Shown in pieces: positions 27,577-36,780 of a stretch of DNA of 64,000 nucleotides. The translations under genes and the position numbers were made by a program. Position 1 is the stretch's first letter, and each line of letters begins with the position of its first letter. Below the pieces are notes generated by a model. It was not told the origin of the DNA, ran no database searches, and was given only the letters and a program-made list of their open reading frames with translations. The DNA comes from Acidovorax sp. Leaf78 (lineage in GTDB: Bacteria > Pseudomonadota > Gammaproteobacteria > Burkholderiales > Burkholderiaceae_C), in NCBI RefSeq assembly GCF_001422735.1, contig NZ_LMLZ01000001.1, positions 307,233 through 371,232 on the forward strand, given 5' to 3'.

Positions 27577-27881
27577 AGGTGGCCAGTGGTGTACAGGGTT
27601 GGATAAACCATGAGCGGGGCGGCGAGCGTCCCCGGCATGCATTGAACGGTGCGCATCTTAAGTCGCCATGTACCGCCGCGCTACCGCATCGCCAGGCGCG
27701 CTGACACAATGGATGGCGTCCTACGCAGTCAATACCTGGGCCTGCAAACTGTCACTGTGGATGTACTCAACATGGGTTGAAACCCGATCAGCATGCGGCC
27801 GACGTTCGTCGTCAACGATGGCCTACGGCGCGCGAGTGCCGCCAAGGCGACATTGCTTTGTCTTTCATTCAAGGAGGCTCC
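27577..27881. other. Intergenic gap without recognised features
   Basis: This 305-base divergent gap lies between the terC and small secreted protein genes. It must hold promoters for both directions, but I see no clear -10/-35 pair, repeat or RNA gene. AAGGAGG at 27871-27877 is the ribosome site of the downstream gene. Confidence 0.6.
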
Positions 27882-28283
27882 ATGAAGACCAACCTTATCG
27901 CCGTTGCCATCGCATCTGGGTTTTTTGTTTGCTCGGGCGCACACGCACTGACGAGCGACCAGTACAAAGCAGAAAAGAACAAGATCGAAGCGGACTACAA
28001 ATCGCAGAAGGTGCAATGCGACACCCTGAAGGCCAACGCCAAGGACGTCTGCGAAGAAGAGGCCGAAGCCAAGGAAAAGATCGCCAAGGCCGAGCTGGAG
28101 CACCAGTACAAGCCCAGCCCAGCCCATGCCCGCAAGATCGCAGAGGCCAAGGCCGAAGGCGCGCATGACGTCGCCAAGGAAAAGTGCGACGACCAGACCG
28201 GCGACGCCAAGAACGCTTGTGAAAAGCAGGCCAAGGCAGACTACGAGAAGGCCAAGGCCGACATCAAGGCCACCAAGTATTGA
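27882..28283 (+). CDS. Secreted Lys/Glu/Ala-rich protein with four conserved-looking cysteines
   Basis: A 133-residue protein behind AAGGAGG (27871-27877). The signal peptide is LIAVAIASGFFVCSGAHA. The mature part is almost wholly helical and charged: YKAEKNKIEADYKSQKVQCD, AKDVCEEEAEAKEKIAKAEL, AHDVAKEKCDD and NACEKQAKADYEKAKADIKA. Cysteines recur at roughly regular spacing in a helix-hairpin-like pattern, suggesting two disulfides tying antiparallel helices. Such short proteins are common in betaproteobacteria and are often labelled TolA-like only because of composition. No function is known to me. Confidence 0.8.
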   Translation: MKTNLIAVAIASGFFVCSGAHALTSDQYKAEKNKIEADYKSQKVQCDTLKANAKDVCEEEAEAKEKIAKAELEHQYKPSPAHARKIAEAKAEGAHDVAKEKCDDQTGDAKNACEKQAKADYEKAKADIKATKY

Positions 28284-28376
28284 TGTGGCGAAGGCGGGTG
28301 CGCCGGTTGGCTGACGCACCCACACACGGCCTGGATGACGCGGCCTGCGCCGTGTTGTGAACAAACATTGCGCTTT

Positions 28377-29294
28377 TTAAGGTGCATTGCGCTTCCAAGA
28401 TCCTGCCGTCTCGCGAAACATGCCGGCTTCGGTCAGCATCCAGTCGGCCACTGCTTTCACGTACGGGCTTGCTCTGCCGCGTTGAGGCCTCATCAAGTGG
28501 TACCCTGCAGCCATGGGCACGTAAAACGGCCACGCTTCTACCAACGTACCTTGCATCACGTCGTGTGCGATCAGGGTGTCGTGCCCGATGGCGATGCCTA
28601 GGCCTGCCACCGCGGCCGTGAGGGTGGTCTCGGTGCCCTGCAACCGCATGGTTCTGGCTCCGGCAAGGTGGTGGGCGCTGCACGCCGACAGCCACTGCTG
28701 CCACTTGCCTCCTCGCAGGGAGTCGTGCAGCCAAGGAAAGCGCTGCAGGTCGCTCAAGGATTGGATGGGCCTCTGCGCCACCAGTTGCGGAGATATGACA
28801 GGCACGAGGCTGTCGTGCATCAACAGTTTTGATCCGGGCAGCGACCCATCCCCGTAGTGGATGCCGATGTCGAACCGCTCCTTGCGAAATTCCGTGTCCC
28901 AGATGGAGGTGCTCAGCTCGATCTCTGCATCGATGCCGGCCAAGTGCAGGCGGGCCAGCCGGGGGATGAGCCAGCGCGAAGCAAATGAAGGCATCGCCAG
29001 AATCTTGACGGTGCGCGAGCGCAGCGCAGACCCGCTGGCAAGCTTCGCGGCGCCGCGCTGCAGTTCTTCCAGCGCGCGGTTCACGGTCTCCAGGTAGATC
29101 TCGCCCGCGGGCGTGAGCTCTGTGCGCCGATGCCCCCGCAGGATCAGCGTCTGCCCGGTGCTGCGCTCCAGCGATGCGATGTGGCGGCTGATGGCGGACT
29201 GTGAGCACGCCAGGTCATCGGCCGCTGCCGTAAAGCTGCCGCAACGGGCCACGGCCCTAAAGGCCTGCAAGGCTGCAATGGTGATGTCGCTCAT
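28377..29294 (-). CDS. LysR-family transcriptional regulator
   Basis: A 305-residue regulator. Start at 29294 (MSDITIAALQAFRAVARCGS) gives the standard N-terminus; an upstream in-frame ATG would add 43 atypical residues. The winged helix-turn-helix (about 18-60) reads FTAAADDLACSQSAISRHIA. The effector domain (about 90-300) includes ILAMPSFASRWLIPRLARLH, as in GcvA-type LysR proteins. It lies 64 bases after the molybdenum hydroxylase gene in the same direction, so it is probably the last gene of the ridA-hydroxylase cluster and its regulator, possibly responding to the enzyme's substrate. Confidence 0.92.
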   Translation of the reverse strand: MSDITIAALQAFRAVARCGSFTAAADDLACSQSAISRHIASLERSTGQTLILRGHRRTELTPAGEIYLETVNRALEELQRGAAKLASGSALRSRTVKILAMPSFASRWLIPRLARLHLAGIDAEIELSTSIWDTEFRKERFDIGIHYGDGSLPGSKLLMHDSLVPVISPQLVAQRPIQSLSDLQRFPWLHDSLRGGKWQQWLSACSAHHLAGARTMRLQGTETTLTAAVAGLGIAIGHDTLIAHDVMQGTLVEAWPFYVPMAAGYHLMRPQRGRASPYVKAVADWMLTEAGMFRETAGSWKRNAP

Positions 29295-29358
29295 GGCTGG
29301 GTTGGGCTGGGCTACCGGGGCACGGCAGGCAATCGAAATCGGTGGGCAGCACAGTACC

Positions 29359-31608
29359 TCAAGCGGAGCCCGGCCGCACGGGCAGACTGCGCGCGCGGTA
29401 GCCCGTTGCAGCGTGTACCGCATTGGCCACCGCCGCGATCACCGCGGACGTACCCGGCTCCCCGATGCCTCCCGGCGCCTCGTCGCTCCGCAGCACATAC
29501 ACATCCACCTGTGGTGCCTCGGACAGCCTGAGCACGCGGTAGTCGTGAAAATTGCTCTGCTCCACACGGCCGCCCTGCAGCGTGATCTCGCCCCACAGCG
29601 CTGCCGTCACGCCAAACTGGATGCTGCCGTCCACCTGGGCATGGACGGTGTCCGGGTTGACGACCATCCCGCAGTCGACAGCACACACCACGCGGTCTAC
29701 GCGAATCTCGCCTGCGGCGTCCACGGTGACTTCGGCCACCTGGGCCATGAAGCTGCCAAATGCCGACAGCACTGCAACGCCCCGGCCCCTGCGGGAGCCT
29801 TTGGTCTTGGCTGCGGGCAGTGGCGTGTCCCACCCCGACTTCAGCGCCACCAGCTCCAGCACGGCCCGCGTGCGGGAACCTGGGGGCAGCAGTGCCAGGC
29901 GGTAGGCCACGGGGTCCTGGCGCGACAGGGTGGCCAGCTCATCCACAAAGCTCTCGATCACGAAGCAGTTGTGCGTGGGGCCCACACCGCGCCACCAGCC
30001 CGTGGCCAACCCCGGCATGGGCTCATGGCGCACATAGTCGAGCTGGGCGGCAGGCCATGCGTAGGGCCCGAGACCGGCCTCGACCGCATCGCCATCCAGG
30101 CCATTGCGAACAGCGCCCGGAGCGACCCGCGCGAGGATGGACGAGCCCACCACCCGATGGGTGATGGCCGTGGGCCGGCCCTGCGCGTCCAGCGCCGCAC
30201 TCAACCTGTCGGCGTACATGGGCCGCAGGATGTCGTGCTGGATGTCCTCTTCGCGTGACCAGATGAACTGCACGGGGCCCTGCACCGTGCGCGCGAGCGC
30301 CACGGACTGCTCCACATAGTCCGCCTCCAGCCGGCGTCCAAAGCCGCCGCCCAGCAGGTGGTTGTGGATGCGGATCTTGTCAGCCGGCAGCGCCGATGCC
30401 TTCACTGCAGCATCGCGCGCGCGGATGGGCGCCTGCGTTCCCACCCATACGTCGCAGCCGTCCGGCTTGAGGTGTACGGTGCAGTTGACGGGCTCCATCG
30501 CAGCGTGGGCCAGAAACGGCGAGTGGTAGACCGCCGAATGGCGCGACGCGGCGACTGCCAGAGCGGCTTGTACATCGCCTTTCGACAGCGCCGATGCGGC
30601 ATCCTGGCGGTCCAGCTGTTGCTCAAGGTCCTGGCGCAGCTGCGCGGTCGATACGCCCGCCCCGGCGCCGTTGTTCCACTCGATCTTCAGCGCCGCGAGC
30701 CCTTGCTTGGCCGCCCAGGAGTGGACGGCGATGACGGCCACCGCATTGGAGATTCGTACGACCTGGCGTACACCGGACACCGCCAGGGCAGGGGCTTCGT
30801 CCACGCTGGCGAGCGTGCCGCCGAACACCGGGCACGCAGCCACCGCAGCGTAGAGCATGCCGGGCAGGCGCACATCGATGCCGTAGGTGGCCGACCCGTT
30901 GACCTTGCCCGCCACATCCAGGCGCGGGATGGGTTTGCCGATCAACCGGAACAAGTGCTGGGGCTTGAGCGCCACCTGCTGCGGCATGGGCAGACGGGCG
31001 GCGCTGCGGGTCAGTTGCCCGTAGCGCAGCTGGCGCCCGCTGGGCGGATGGCTGACTCGGCCCTCGCGCGCCTGGCATTCGGCGGCGGGCACGCCCCATT
31101 CCTGGGCCGCTGCGCTCACCAGCATGGCCCGCGCGGTGGCGCCGGCCACGCGCATCGGCTCCCACGCGCCCATGATGGAGTTGGACCCGCCGGTGATCTG
31201 CCCGCCGCCCGCACGCGGGTTGCCATAGCGGGCTGCGTCCGGCGGGGCATGGGCCAGCGTGACGCGCGAGAGCGGTACTTCCAGCTCCTCGGCGATCAAC
31301 ATCGACAGCGCCGTGTAGATACCCTGGCCCATCTCGACGCGCGCCATCGTCAGCGTCACGCTGTCGTCGGTGCCGATGCGGATGAACGCGTTGGGCTCGA
31401 AGGGCGCAGGCGCCTTCATGGCTGCCAGCGCCTCGGAATGCCGATCTGCAGATCGTGCGGGCAGCGCCACGCCCAGGGCCAGCGATCCGCCGGCCATCAG
31501 CAGTAAGCGACGGGTCAGCGTGGGGGTTGCCGCGCTTTCTGGCTGCAGCGGCAGTTCGCAGGGACTGGAGCGGCTGGCGGCCGGTTGCGTCGTTTTCGTG
31601 ATGCTCAT
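29359..31608 (-). CDS. Molybdenum hydroxylase large subunit (isoquinoline 1-oxidoreductase beta / xanthine dehydrogenase family)
   Basis: A 749-residue Mo-binding subunit starting at 31608, four bases inside the upstream FeS-subunit gene (ATGA). It begins with a twin-arginine-like signal ([20 protein letters not shown]), so the complex should fold in the cytoplasm and be exported. Mo-cofactor blocks include [44 protein letters not shown] and the active-site Glu region [12 protein letters not shown]. Length and the Tat signal fit the IorB-type aldehyde/N-heterocycle oxidoreductases. The substrate (aldehyde or N-heterocycle) is not determinable here. Neither a cytochrome subunit nor an MCD chaperone gene is present nearby. 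Confidence 0.93.
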   Translation of the reverse strand: MSITKTTQPAASRSSPCELPLQPESAATPTLTRRLLLMAGGSLALGVALPARSADRHSEALAAMKAPAPFEPNAFIRIGTDDSVTLTMARVEMGQGIYTALSMLIAEELEVPLSRVTLAHAPPDAARYGNPRAGGGQITGGSNSIMGAWEPMRVAGATARAMLVSAAAQEWGVPAAECQAREGRVSHPPSGRQLRYGQLTRSAARLPMPQQVALKPQHLFRLIGKPIPRLDVAGKVNGSATYGIDVRLPGMLYAAVAACPVFGGTLASVDEAPALAVSGVRQVVRISNAVAVIAVHSWAAKQGLAALKIEWNNGAGAGVSTAQLRQDLEQQLDRQDAASALSKGDVQAALAVAASRHSAVYHSPFLAHAAMEPVNCTVHLKPDGCDVWVGTQAPIRARDAAVKASALPADKIRIHNHLLGGGFGRRLEADYVEQSVALARTVQGPVQFIWSREEDIQHDILRPMYADRLSAALDAQGRPTAITHRVVGSSILARVAPGAVRNGLDGDAVEAGLGPYAWPAAQLDYVRHEPMPGLATGWWRGVGPTHNCFVIESFVDELATLSRQDPVAYRLALLPPGSRTRAVLELVALKSGWDTPLPAAKTKGSRRGRGVAVLSAFGSFMAQVAEVTVDAAGEIRVDRVVCAVDCGMVVNPDTVHAQVDGSIQFGVTAALWGEITLQGGRVEQSNFHDYRVLRLSEAPQVDVYVLRSDEAPGGIGEPGTSAVIAAVANAVHAATGYRARSLPVRPGSA

Positions 31609-32069
31609 GCCTGGCCTCCGCCGCGGGCTGCGCGGTGGATGGCCACCCGGATGCGCGTGTAGGTGCCGCAGCGGCAGATGTTCCCGGACATGGCTGCGTC
31701 TATCTCGTCATTCGTGGGCGTCGCGTTCTGGCTGAGCAGCGAGCACGCCGACATGATCTGCCCCGACTGGCAGTAGCCGCACTGCACCACGGATTCATCC
31801 AGCCAGGCTTTTTGCACGGCGCGCCCCACGTCAGTGTCGCCAATGCCCTCGATGGTGGTGATGCGCTGGCCGGCCACGGCGGAGATGGGTGTCTGGCAAG
31901 AGCGGATGGCCGCGCCGTCCAGGTGGACGGTGCAGGCACCGCAAAGCGCCAGGCCGCAGCCGAACTTGGTGCCTGTCAGCCCTTGCACATCACGCAGTGC
32001 CCACAGCAGGGGCATGTCGGCCGGCAAGTCCAGCGCCACGTTGCGGCCGTTCAACTCGAATTCCACCAT
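31605..32069 (-). CDS. Molybdenum hydroxylase [2Fe-2S] small subunit (IorA type)
   Basis: A 154-residue subunit holding both clusters. The plant-ferredoxin-type cysteines are in [17 protein letters not shown] plus the following SCQTP. The helical-domain cysteines are in [15 protein letters not shown] and [13 protein letters not shown]. It passes electrons out of the Mo centre of the large subunit, whose gene it overlaps by ATGA. The upstream ridA gene ends three bases before the start (32073 versus 32069), so the three genes are one tight operon. No signal peptide is present, fitting co-export with the Tat-bearing large subunit. Confidence 0.95.
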   Translation of the reverse strand: MVEFELNGRNVALDLPADMPLLWALRDVQGLTGTKFGCGLALCGACTVHLDGAAIRSCQTPISAVAGQRITTIEGIGDTDVGRAVQKAWLDESVVQCGYCQSGQIMSACSLLSQNATPTNDEIDAAMSGNICRCGTYTRIRVAIHRAARGGGQA

Positions 32070-32072
32070 CGC

Positions 32073-32453
32073 TCACCCCACCGCAATGGCTTCGACTTCG
32101 ATCAGCCAGTCCGGGTGGACCAGCCCCACCTGCACCACCGACATCGCCACCTTGTGGTCGCCCAGGTAGCGCTGGCGGATGTCGGCGCCCAGGCGCCAGT
32201 CATCGTAGTTGGCCAGCCAGATGGTCAGTTTCGCCAGATTCTTGCGGTTCATGCCGGCGGCCGCGAGTGTGGCCTCGATGTTGGACCAGACCCGGTGGGC
32301 TTGTGCTTCGAAGCCCTTCGCCAGACTTCCGTCCGGCTCCAGCCCCATGGTGCCGCTGATGAAAAGCAGGCGGTTCACGGAGATGGCTTCCACGGCCTGG
32401 GCGTAGGGGCCGATGGGTGCAAATATGTCGGGTGGGGTATGCGCTATCAACAT
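32073..32453 (-). CDS. RidA family protein leading the molybdenum hydroxylase operon
   Basis: A 126-residue protein. ATG 32453 is chosen because AAGGAC lies just upstream; ATG 32480 would add nine residues. RidA blocks are YAQAVEAISVNRLLFISGTM, RVWSNIEATLAAAGMNRKNL, KLTIWLANYDDWRL and VVQVGLVHPDWLIEVEAIAV. The trimer-site Arg of authentic RidA, normally in a CRVEV-type strand, is not in the usual place, so this is a diverged subfamily. It is the first gene of the operon with the [2Fe-2S] and Mo subunits. It may remove reactive imine/enamine products of the hydroxylase, which is inference from context. Confidence 0.88.
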   Translation of the reverse strand: MLIAHTPPDIFAPIGPYAQAVEAISVNRLLFISGTMGLEPDGSLAKGFEAQAHRVWSNIEATLAAAGMNRKNLAKLTIWLANYDDWRLGADIRQRYLGDHKVAMSVVQVGLVHPDWLIEVEAIAVG

Positions 32454-32834
32454 GGATGTCCTTGACTGGCGGGGTTGCATGAACGTCCATTAGAGGAGCG
32501 AATCCGTGATGGCCCGATGCCGAATCACGATCTCATGCCATCTGTTTTTTGCATGGATGACGGCGGCGTGGCGTGCCCATGAGGCCGCGAAAAGCGTCAA
32601 CGCGTGCGCCCCGGATGGTGTGGCTGAGACGTGGCCAATCTGGGTGGAAGATGCAGCAATCCCACGCGAACATAAGTTGCTTGTGCTGTTTTGCACTGTT
32701 ATGGTGCAATTTTTGTGGTTTGTGATGCTCGCAAATAGCGGGTTCTACGAACGAACAATCAGGCCAAAAACGCTACCATTGGTTACCGTTGCCACCGCCT
32801 GAGGGCGGGCGTCTTTTCCCCCAGGTCCCAGGCC
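32454..32834. other. Divergent intergenic region upstream of ridA operon and HD-GYP gene
   Basis: This 381-base gap is noticeably A/T-rich around 32680-32780. It must carry the promoters of both the ridA-hydroxylase operon and the HD-GYP gene. Apart from the dyad at 32691 I see no gene. A 98-codon open frame inside it lacks a ribosome site and has no recognisable domain. Confidence 0.6.
32691..32709. promoter_or_regulatory. Operator-like dyad TTGCAC-N7-GTGCAA
   Basis: A perfect 6-bp inverted repeat separated by seven bases, in the A/T-rich part of the divergent gap and followed by TTTTT. The shape suits a LysR or similar dimeric regulator. The LysR gene of the adjacent operon is the obvious candidate. 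Confidence 0.4.
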
Positions 32835-34115
32835 ATGCTCAAGCGCATCCAAATCGAACACCTCACCCTGGGCATGTACCTGCACGAGTTCTGCGGCTCG
32901 TGGATGGAGCATCCCTTCTGGCGCGCCAAGTTCCTGCTCAAGGACCCCAAGGACCTTGCCCGCATCCAGTCCACCGCCATCCACGAGTGCTGGATCGACA
33001 CCGACAAGGGCCTGGACGTGGCGCCAGGCACCGCCTCCGTCTCGCGCGAGGAGGCCGACGCCAAGATCGAGACCGACTTCAGCCGCCTGGAAGACCTGCC
33101 CACGCTCAAGGTCACGCTGCCGCCCCCACCGCCGCCGCCCCAGCGCGACCGGACCGCCACGGACATGAAAAGCGAGCTCAAGCGGGCCGCCGCCATCTGC
33201 ACGCAATCCAAGGAGGCGATGGTCTCCATGTTCAACGAGGCGCGCATGGGCCGTGCAGTGGACGCCGCGGGCGCGCAAAGCCTGGTCGAGGAGATCACCG
33301 ACTCCGTCACCCGCAACCCCGGCGCCCTCATCAGCCTGGCACGCCTGAAAACCGCGGACGACTACACCTACATGCACTCGGTGGCGGTGTGCGCGCTCAT
33401 GGTGGCGCTGGCCAAGCAGCTCAAGCTCAAGGACGACCAGCAGCGCCTGGCGGGCATGGCGGGGCTCTTGCACGACCTGGGCAAGGCGGCGATCCCGCTG
33501 GCGGTGCTCAACAAGCCCGGCAAGCTCACCGACCAGGAGTTCACCGTGGTGCGCAGCCACCCGGTGGAGGGCTACCACATGCTCAAGGAAGGCTCTGGCG
33601 TGCCCGAGGCGGTGATGGACGCCTGCCTGCACCACCACGAAAAGGTGGACGGCACGGGCTACCCGGACAAGCTCAAGGGCGACGGCATCAGCATCATCGC
33701 GCGCATGACGGCGATCTGCGACGTGTACGACGCCGTGACGTCCGACCGGCCGTACAAGCGCGGCTGGGACCCGGCCGAATCGCTGCGGCGCATGGCGGAG
33801 TGGACGAACGACCACTTTGATGCGCGGCTGTTCCAGGCCTTCGTCAAGAGCATCGGCATCTACCCCGTAGGCTCGCTCGTGCGGCTGACCTCCGGGCGCA
33901 TCGGGGTAGTGACGGAGCAGGCGCCGGCAGCGCTCACCACACCGATCGTGAAGGTGTTCTTCAGCACCAAGTCCGATCTGCGCATTCCGCCGGAGCTGGT
34001 GGACCTGGCAGCACCAGGGTGCACCGAAAAGATCGTGGCGCGGGAGGACCCGGACAAGTGGCGGTTCCCGGATTTGAACGAGCTGTGGTCGGGGTCCATC
34101 GACAAGGTCTGGTGA
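32835..34115 (+). CDS. HD-GYP domain cyclic-di-GMP phosphodiesterase
   Basis: A 426-residue protein. The N-terminal region (1-110, IQIEHLTLGMYLHEFCGSWM and a Pro-rich PPPPPPPQ linker) matches the DUF3391 domain often found in this family. The HD-GYP domain (about 165-345) has LLHDLGKAAIPLAVLNKPGK, VRSHPVEGYHML, HHHEKVDGTGYPDKLKGDGI and AICDVYDAVTSDRPYKRGW. All metal-binding His/Asp residues and the GYP motif are intact, so active c-di-GMP hydrolysis is expected. A kinase/regulator pair follows on the same strand 86 bases downstream, suggesting linked control of motility or surface behaviour. Confidence 0.95.
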   Translation: MLKRIQIEHLTLGMYLHEFCGSWMEHPFWRAKFLLKDPKDLARIQSTAIHECWIDTDKGLDVAPGTASVSREEADAKIETDFSRLEDLPTLKVTLPPPPPPPQRDRTATDMKSELKRAAAICTQSKEAMVSMFNEARMGRAVDAAGAQSLVEEITDSVTRNPGALISLARLKTADDYTYMHSVAVCALMVALAKQLKLKDDQQRLAGMAGLLHDLGKAAIPLAVLNKPGKLTDQEFTVVRSHPVEGYHMLKEGSGVPEAVMDACLHHHEKVDGTGYPDKLKGDGISIIARMTAICDVYDAVTSDRPYKRGWDPAESLRRMAEWTNDHFDARLFQAFVKSIGIYPVGSLVRLTSGRIGVVTEQAPAALTTPIVKVFFSTKSDLRIPPELVDLAAPGCTEKIVAREDPDKWRFPDLNELWSGSIDKVW

Positions 34116-34200
34116 GGCACTGGCATGAAGCTGCCCGCCCCCGCCGCTGCATACACCGGCCTGCGTGCATGAACCGTCGCGGCTTGGCACCACTGCGCCC

Positions 34201-35850
34201 ATGAAGAGTTGGCTCCACCCGATGTTTCGCACGCGGCTGTCCCTGGCGTTTGCGGCGCTGCTGGCACTGGTGTGCGTGCAGGCCGCTTTCGTCTACTGGG
34301 GTGCCTACCGCGTGAACGACTACGCGCGCCACAGCCGCCTTACCAGCGACATCCTGTCGGAGCTGCTGGACCTGTCGGCCAACAAGCAGCGGCTGCGTGT
34401 GTGGGCCATGCAGCGCCTGATGAACGCCGACGCCGTGCCCGAGGTGCGCGAGCGGCTGATCGAAAACATGCAGCGCAGTGCCACCGCGTTGGAATCACTG
34501 GCCGTGCAGGACGCGGCACTCTGGCGTGAACTGGCCGAGCGCGACGGCATCGCGGTGCCGCAGGAGGTGCACCAGCTCGTGGGCGTCTCCGAGCTGCTCA
34601 AGGACAACATAAAGGCCGTCGATGCGCGGCTGAAACCTTTGAACCCCCTGGAGCCAGGCGCCGAGTTTGCTGTACTGTGGGGCGAGATCAACCAGGTGTT
34701 CGACATGGCCAAGGGCCGTGACCTGCGCGAAGTCCTCAACGGTGCCATCGACCGCCAGCGGCTCACCGTGCCCGTGGCGCGGGCCGCGACAGAGCGCGCG
34801 CTGGCCGCCCTGCGCGAAAAAGCCATCGCCATGGCACTCATCACCCTGGCGGCTGCGATCGTCATGGCCTTGAGCCTGAGCCGCCGCCTGCAGCAGCCGC
34901 TGGACCGCCTGCTCGCCGGCACCCAGGCCCTGCAGGCGGGCGCGCTGGATCACCGCATCGCCACCGAGTCGCGCGACGAGTTCGACCACGTGGCGCAGAG
35001 CTTCAACGCCATGGCGCAGGAGCTGCAAAGCCACCGGTCTGCAGCCGATGCGGCGCGGCACGACCTGGAGGTGGCGGTGCACGACAGGACGCGGGAGCTC
35101 AGCGCCGCGCACGACACCCTCAAGCAACTGGACGAACGGCGCCGGCAGCTGTTTGCCGACCTGGGGCACGAGCTGCGCACCCCCGCTACCGCGATCCGCG
35201 GCGAGGCCGAGATCGCGCTGCGCGGCAAGGACAAACCCACTGCCGAATACCGGCAGGCACTGGGCCGCGTGATCAGCGGCATCGACCAGATGACCGGCCT
35301 GATCCATGACCTGATGCTGATCGCCAAGGCCGAGGCGGACCAGCTCGTCATGAAGCCGACCACCACCGACATGCCTGCGCTGCTGGCCGAGGCGGTGGAC
35401 CAGGCCCGAACCCTGGGCGCCGACCGCCGGGTCGATGTGCAGCTGGATCTGGGCGGTGCGGCGGCAGGCCCGGTGCGCGTGCATGCCGATGCGAACAGGC
35501 TGGTCCAGGCGGTCATGATCGTCCTCGACAACGCCGTGCGGTACTCTCCCGAAGGCGCCACGGTGGCGGTCGCGCTGCGCAGCGATCCGTCGGTGGCGAC
35601 CGTCGTCGTGAGCGATGCAGGAATCGGCATCGACGAGGACGAACTGCCGCATATTTTCGAGCGCTTCGTGCGCGGCCAGCGGGCCCGTGCGCACCGGGCT
35701 GACGGCACCGGCATCGGCTTGTCGATAGCCCAGTCCATCGTGCACGCGCATGCCGGGCAGATCGATGTGCACAGCGTCGCCTTGCGCGGCACCACCGTTC
35801 GCATCTCCTTGCCGGTCATTGCGGCCGACGCGCCTGAATGGGCCTTGTGA
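34201..35850 (+). CDS. Sensor histidine kinase with HAMP domain
   Basis: A 549-residue kinase from ATG 34201 (MKSWLHPMFRTRLSLAF). TM1 is LAFAALLALVCVQAAFVYWG and TM2 AIAMALITLAAAIVMALSL, with a helical periplasmic sensor of about 160 residues between. A HAMP domain (QQPLDRLLAGTQALQAGALD) leads into the phospho-acceptor region LGHELRTPATAIRGEAEIAL with His323. ATP-binding motifs are NAVRYSPEG, DAGIGIDEDELPHIFERF and GTGIGLSIAQS. The regulator gene starts four bases after its stop. The 4-helix sensor type gives no ligand clue. Confidence 0.95.
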   Translation: MKSWLHPMFRTRLSLAFAALLALVCVQAAFVYWGAYRVNDYARHSRLTSDILSELLDLSANKQRLRVWAMQRLMNADAVPEVRERLIENMQRSATALESLAVQDAALWRELAERDGIAVPQEVHQLVGVSELLKDNIKAVDARLKPLNPLEPGAEFAVLWGEINQVFDMAKGRDLREVLNGAIDRQRLTVPVARAATERALAALREKAIAMALITLAAAIVMALSLSRRLQQPLDRLLAGTQALQAGALDHRIATESRDEFDHVAQSFNAMAQELQSHRSAADAARHDLEVAVHDRTRELSAAHDTLKQLDERRRQLFADLGHELRTPATAIRGEAEIALRGKDKPTAEYRQALGRVISGIDQMTGLIHDLMLIAKAEADQLVMKPTTTDMPALLAEAVDQARTLGADRRVDVQLDLGGAAAGPVRVHADANRLVQAVMIVLDNAVRYSPEGATVAVALRSDPSVATVVVSDAGIGIDEDELPHIFERFVRGQRARAHRADGTGIGLSIAQSIVHAHAGQIDVHSVALRGTTVRISLPVIAADAPEWAL

Positions 35851-35854
35851 CCTT

Positions 35855-36538
35855 ATGAACATCCTGGTGGTAGAAGACGATGCCCGTGTCGCGGACTTCC
35901 TGCTGCGCGGTCTGCGCGCCGAAGGCTACCGCGTCGAGCTGGCGCGCAACGGTACCGACGGCCTGGCCATGGCGCGCACCACCGAGCCCGCCATCCTGAT
36001 CCTGGACCTGATGCTGCCGGGTCTGAGCGGCCTGGAGCTGTGCCAGACGCTGCGTGCTGAAGGGCACCACGTACCGGTGCTGATCCTGAGCGCGCTGGGC
36101 AACACGGCGGACAAGGTGCAGGGCCTGCGCCTGGGCGCGGACGACTATCTGACCAAGCCTTTCGCCTTCGACGAACTGATCGCGCGCATCGAAGCGCTGA
36201 TGCGCCGGGGTCGCGAGCAAAAGCCGCGCTCCACCCTGCTGCATGTGGCAGACCTGACCCTGGACCTGGAGCGGATGAGCGCCAGCCGTGCCGGCCAGAC
36301 CATCACGCTCACGGCCAAGGAGCTGGCGCTGCTGGAGTTGCTCATGAATTCGCCAGGCCGCGTGTACAGCCGCGAGCGCATTTTGTCCAACGTGTGGGGC
36401 ACCAGCCAGGACCCGCTGACCAATGTGGTGGATGTCTACGTGCGGCGCCTGCGTGCCAAGATCGACGAAGGCCAGCCGCTCGCCCTCATCAAGACGGTGC
36501 GGGGCTTTGGCTACCGGCTGGACGACCTGCCGGAGTGA
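35855..36538 (+). CDS. OmpR-family response regulator
   Basis: A 227-residue regulator cognate to the kinase ending five bases upstream. The receiver has acidic pocket E7-D8-D9, phospho-acceptor D51 in ILILDLMLP, Ser in LILSALG and Lys in LTKPF. The winged helix (about 130-225) reads TLTAKELALLELLMNSPGRV, RERILSNVWG and VVDVYVRRLRAKID, ending RGFGYRLDDLPE. It probably activates its own operon and possibly the HD-GYP gene. Repeat copy E lies downstream in the convergent gap. Confidence 0.95.
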   Translation: MNILVVEDDARVADFLLRGLRAEGYRVELARNGTDGLAMARTTEPAILILDLMLPGLSGLELCQTLRAEGHHVPVLILSALGNTADKVQGLRLGADDYLTKPFAFDELIARIEALMRRGREQKPRSTLLHVADLTLDLERMSASRAGQTITLTAKELALLELLMNSPGRVYSRERILSNVWGTSQDPLTNVVDVYVRRLRAKIDEGQPLALIKTVRGFGYRLDDLPE

Positions 36539-36700
36539 AGCGTCTGGCATCTGGCGTTGGCGCCGGATTCAAGCCCGTCAGGCCCACGAGCTGCCGGGCA
36601 GCGGTGACACGTTGGGCAAGCTCGTCCTCGTTCCTTGAAAGTGTCGAGCCCTTCACCATGAGCGCCCCCTTTCGCCACGCTGAACCTGTGCGCAGAGTAG

Positions 36701-36767
36701 GAATTGAGTAAAAATGGCACCTACCGCTTGTTGGTAGCCATTTTTTTGCTATCAATTCAATAGTATT
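36701..36767 (-). repeat. Dispersed palindromic repeat family 1, copy E
   Basis: Reverse orientation. Read on the minus strand it has GAATTGATAGC, CAAGCGGTAGGTGCCATTTT and a CTCAATTC tail. It sits in the convergent gap between the response regulator and the CHASE2 kinase, which holds nothing else I recognise. Confidence 0.82.
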
Positions 36768-36780
36768 GTGCTTGGGCCAC

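Noticed and set aside
28296..28321. GGGTGCG / CGCACCC hairpin after the small secreted protein as a terminator
   Set aside because: A 7-bp stem with a 12-base loop and no T-run; too weak to call.
32506..32802. 98-codon forward frame in the gap before the HD-GYP gene
   Set aside because: No ribosome site, no signal or domain; two hydrophobic patches arise from the A/T-rich promoter region.
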